From Flavobacteriales bacterium (GTDB lineage Bacteria; Bacteroidota; Bacteroidia; Flavobacteriales; UA16), in NCBI GenBank assembly GCA_018700255.1, contig JABISU010000303.1, forward strand, positions 1-7,191: DNA of 7,191 bases, given 5' to 3'. The notes beneath the pieces were generated by a model. That model made no database searches and was not told the DNA's origin. It saw only the letters and a program-made list of their open reading frames with translations. This document shows, in pieces, positions 5,717 through 7,191 of the stretch. The position numbers and the translations under genes are program-made. Within the stretch, counting starts at the first letter, position 1, and each line of letters opens with the position of its first letter.

Positions 5717-7191
5717 CTAAACAGACTCAGCCGTTTCTTCAACAACCTCAGCATTCTTGATTCCTAAAGCAATGTCGTACTCATCTTGAGATCCAACTAC
5801 GAGATCTTGGAAATCCCTCGCTCCTGTACCAGCAGGTATAAGGTGTCCTACAATTACATTTTCTTTAAGTCCAAGCAAGTGATCTTGCTTACCACTAACT
5901 GCAGCTTCATTTAATACTTTAGTAGTCTCCTGGAAAGAAGCCGCAGATATAAATGAACTTGTCTGCAATGAAGCTCTCGTAATTCCCTGAAGTAGAGGTC
6001 TTGAAGTCGCAGGTATAGCATCGCGAGCATCAACAAGAGTCATATCACGACGTTTTAACGAACCATTCTCATCACGAAGACGACGAGCAGAAATCATCTG
6101 TCCTTCTTTTAACTCTTCACTATCTCCAGCATTAGAGATAACGACCATTCCGAAAATTCTATTATTCTCAATTAAGAAGTTAGATTTTTCTGCATTCTGC
6201 TTTTCTAAGAATTTAGTGTCTCCTGAATCTTCTATTACCACTTTTTTCATCATCTGACGAACGATAACCTCAAAATGCTTATCATTAATCTTCACACCCT
6301 GTAAACGGTATACATCTTGAATTTCATTTACTATATACTCTTGAACAGCAGTAGGTCCTTTAATATCAAGAATATCCTTAGGTGTAATTGCTCCATCAGA
6401 AAGAGGCATTCCAGCTCTAACAAAGTCATTATCCTGAACAAGAATATGTTTAGATAACGGTACCATGTACTTGTACTTATCACCAACACGTGATTCTACA
6501 ATTACCTCACGGTTACCACGCTTAATCTTACCGTATGAAACTATTCCGTCAACTTGAGAAACAACAGCTGGATTAGAAGGGTTACGCGCTTCAAACAGCT
6601 CTGTAACACGAGGAAGACCACCTGTAATATCACCTGACTTACCAGCAACACGAGGAATCTTACAAAGTATTTGACCTAATGTCGACTTCGAACCTTCTTT
6701 AACCATAATATGAGCTCCTACAGGTAAAGAATAAGTTCTTAAAGTTTCACCTTTTTTATCGTGTATAAGGATGGCTGGATTCTTCTTCTTATCCTTAGTC
6801 TCAGTAATTACAACTTCACGGAAACCGGTCTGTTCATCAAGTTCTTCACGGAAGGTAACACCTTCTTCAATATGCTCAAAACTAATTACACCAACAGCCT
6901 CACTTATAATTGCGCTATTATATGGATCCCATTTACAAACAGATGTGTTTTTCTTAATCTTATCACCTGAATTCACAAATAGTAATGAACCATAAGGTAA
7001 AATTGTCGTAGAATACGCAACTCCTGTTTTAGGATCAACTACTTTAAACTCACTTGATCTAGACACAATTACTGTTTCAACAACTCCATCCGAATTCTTA
7101 CGTTCAACAGTACGGAGATCTTCTATCTCGGCAACACCATCGAATTTAGTAAGCAACTCATTTTCATCAGAAATTTTAGACGCTGTACCAC
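5717..7191 (-). CDS. rpoC: DNA-directed RNA polymerase subunit beta' (C-terminal third, partial)
   Basis: RpoC is the catalytic beta' subunit of RNA polymerase. The frame stays open to the window's right edge, so 490 complete codons of the C-terminal part are present and the N-terminal two thirds lie beyond 7191. The TTG at 7156 is internal, not a start: [11 protein letters not shown] precedes it in frame. Signatures, numbered from the first complete codon: [16 protein letters not shown] near 187-202, [16 protein letters not shown] near 298-313, and [19 protein letters not shown] near 412-430, followed by the closing [20 protein letters not shown]. The catalytic NADFDGD motif lies outside the window. 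The gene ends with a short acidic tail (VVEETAESV) and a TAG stop. The terminator follows about 25 nt later, so rpoC is the last gene of its transcription unit. Confidence 0.98.
   Translation of the reverse strand, partial: GTASKISDENELLTKFDGVAEIEDLRTVERKNSDGVVETVIVSRSSEFKVVDPKTGVAYSTTILPYGSLLFVNSGDKIKKNTSVCKWDPYNSAIISEAVGVISFEHIEEGVTFREELDEQTGFREVVITETKDKKKNPAILIHDKKGETLRTYSLPVGAHIMVKEGSKSTLGQILCKIPRVAGKSGDITGGLPRVTELFEARNPSNPAVVSQVDGIVSYGKIKRGNREVIVESRVGDKYKYMVPLSKHILVQDNDFVRAGMPLSDGAITPKDILDIKGPTAVQEYIVNEIQDVYRLQGVKINDKHFEVIVRQMMKKVVIEDSGDTKFLEKQNAEKSNFLIENNRIFGMVVISNAGDSEELKEGQMISARRLRDENGSLKRRDMTLVDARDAIPATSRPLLQGITRASLQTSSFISAASFQETTKVLNEAAVSGKQDHLLGLKENVIVGHLIPAGTGARDFQDLVVGSQDEYDIALGIKNAEVVEETAESV

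Noticed and set aside
6761..6995. Two plus-strand open frames of about 70 codons inside rpoC
   Set aside because: They are antisense to rpoC, in overlapping frames, with no supporting signals.

Overview
The window looks like a piece of a Bacteroidota chromosome, most probably Flavobacteriia or a close relative. The DNA is AT-rich. The RpoC C-terminus, the LpxL-type acyltransferase and the 495-residue conserved protein all resemble Bacteroidota versions as I remember them. The only clear promoter elements fit the Bacteroidota -7 consensus TAnnTTTG rather than a sigma70 TATAAT box. Shine-Dalgarno sequences are weak or absent, which is also typical of the phylum. Genus-level placement is not possible by eye.

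Layout: (1) Positions 1-1083, + strand: the nearly complete 3' part of a secreted MORN/YwqK-repeat protein. Its signal peptide is visible and only the first codon(s) lie outside the window. (2) Positions 1080-4076, - strand: a compact three-gene unit, read from right to left as a PhnP-like metallo-beta-lactamase-fold hydrolase, an LpxL/HtrB-type lipid A acyltransferase, and the replication-fork AAA+ ATPase RarA. The junctions are a 1-nt gap (or short overlap) and a 4-nt GTGA overlap, so co-transcription is likely although the three functions are unrelated. rarA and the YwqK gene converge, and their stop codons share the tetranucleotide TTAA. (3) Positions 4119-4140: a perfect 9-bp inverted repeat that places a TACCTTTG -7 element on each strand, back to back. 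It appears to drive the hydrolase operon leftward and the 495-residue gene rightward. (4) Positions 4145-5632, + strand: a conserved cytosolic protein of unknown function with a GTG start, probably translated from a leaderless or nearly leaderless mRNA. (5) Positions 5652-5691: a strong bidirectional terminator between two convergent genes. (6) Positions 5717-7191, - strand: the C-terminal third of RpoC, open at the right edge.

There is no CRISPR array, mobile element, tRNA, rRNA or defence cassette, and no gene-free stretch longer than 300 bases. Most of the window is ordinary housekeeping sequence. The points most worth a second look are the palindromic divergent promoter with its apparently leaderless GTG start, and the conserved uncharacterised protein it drives.
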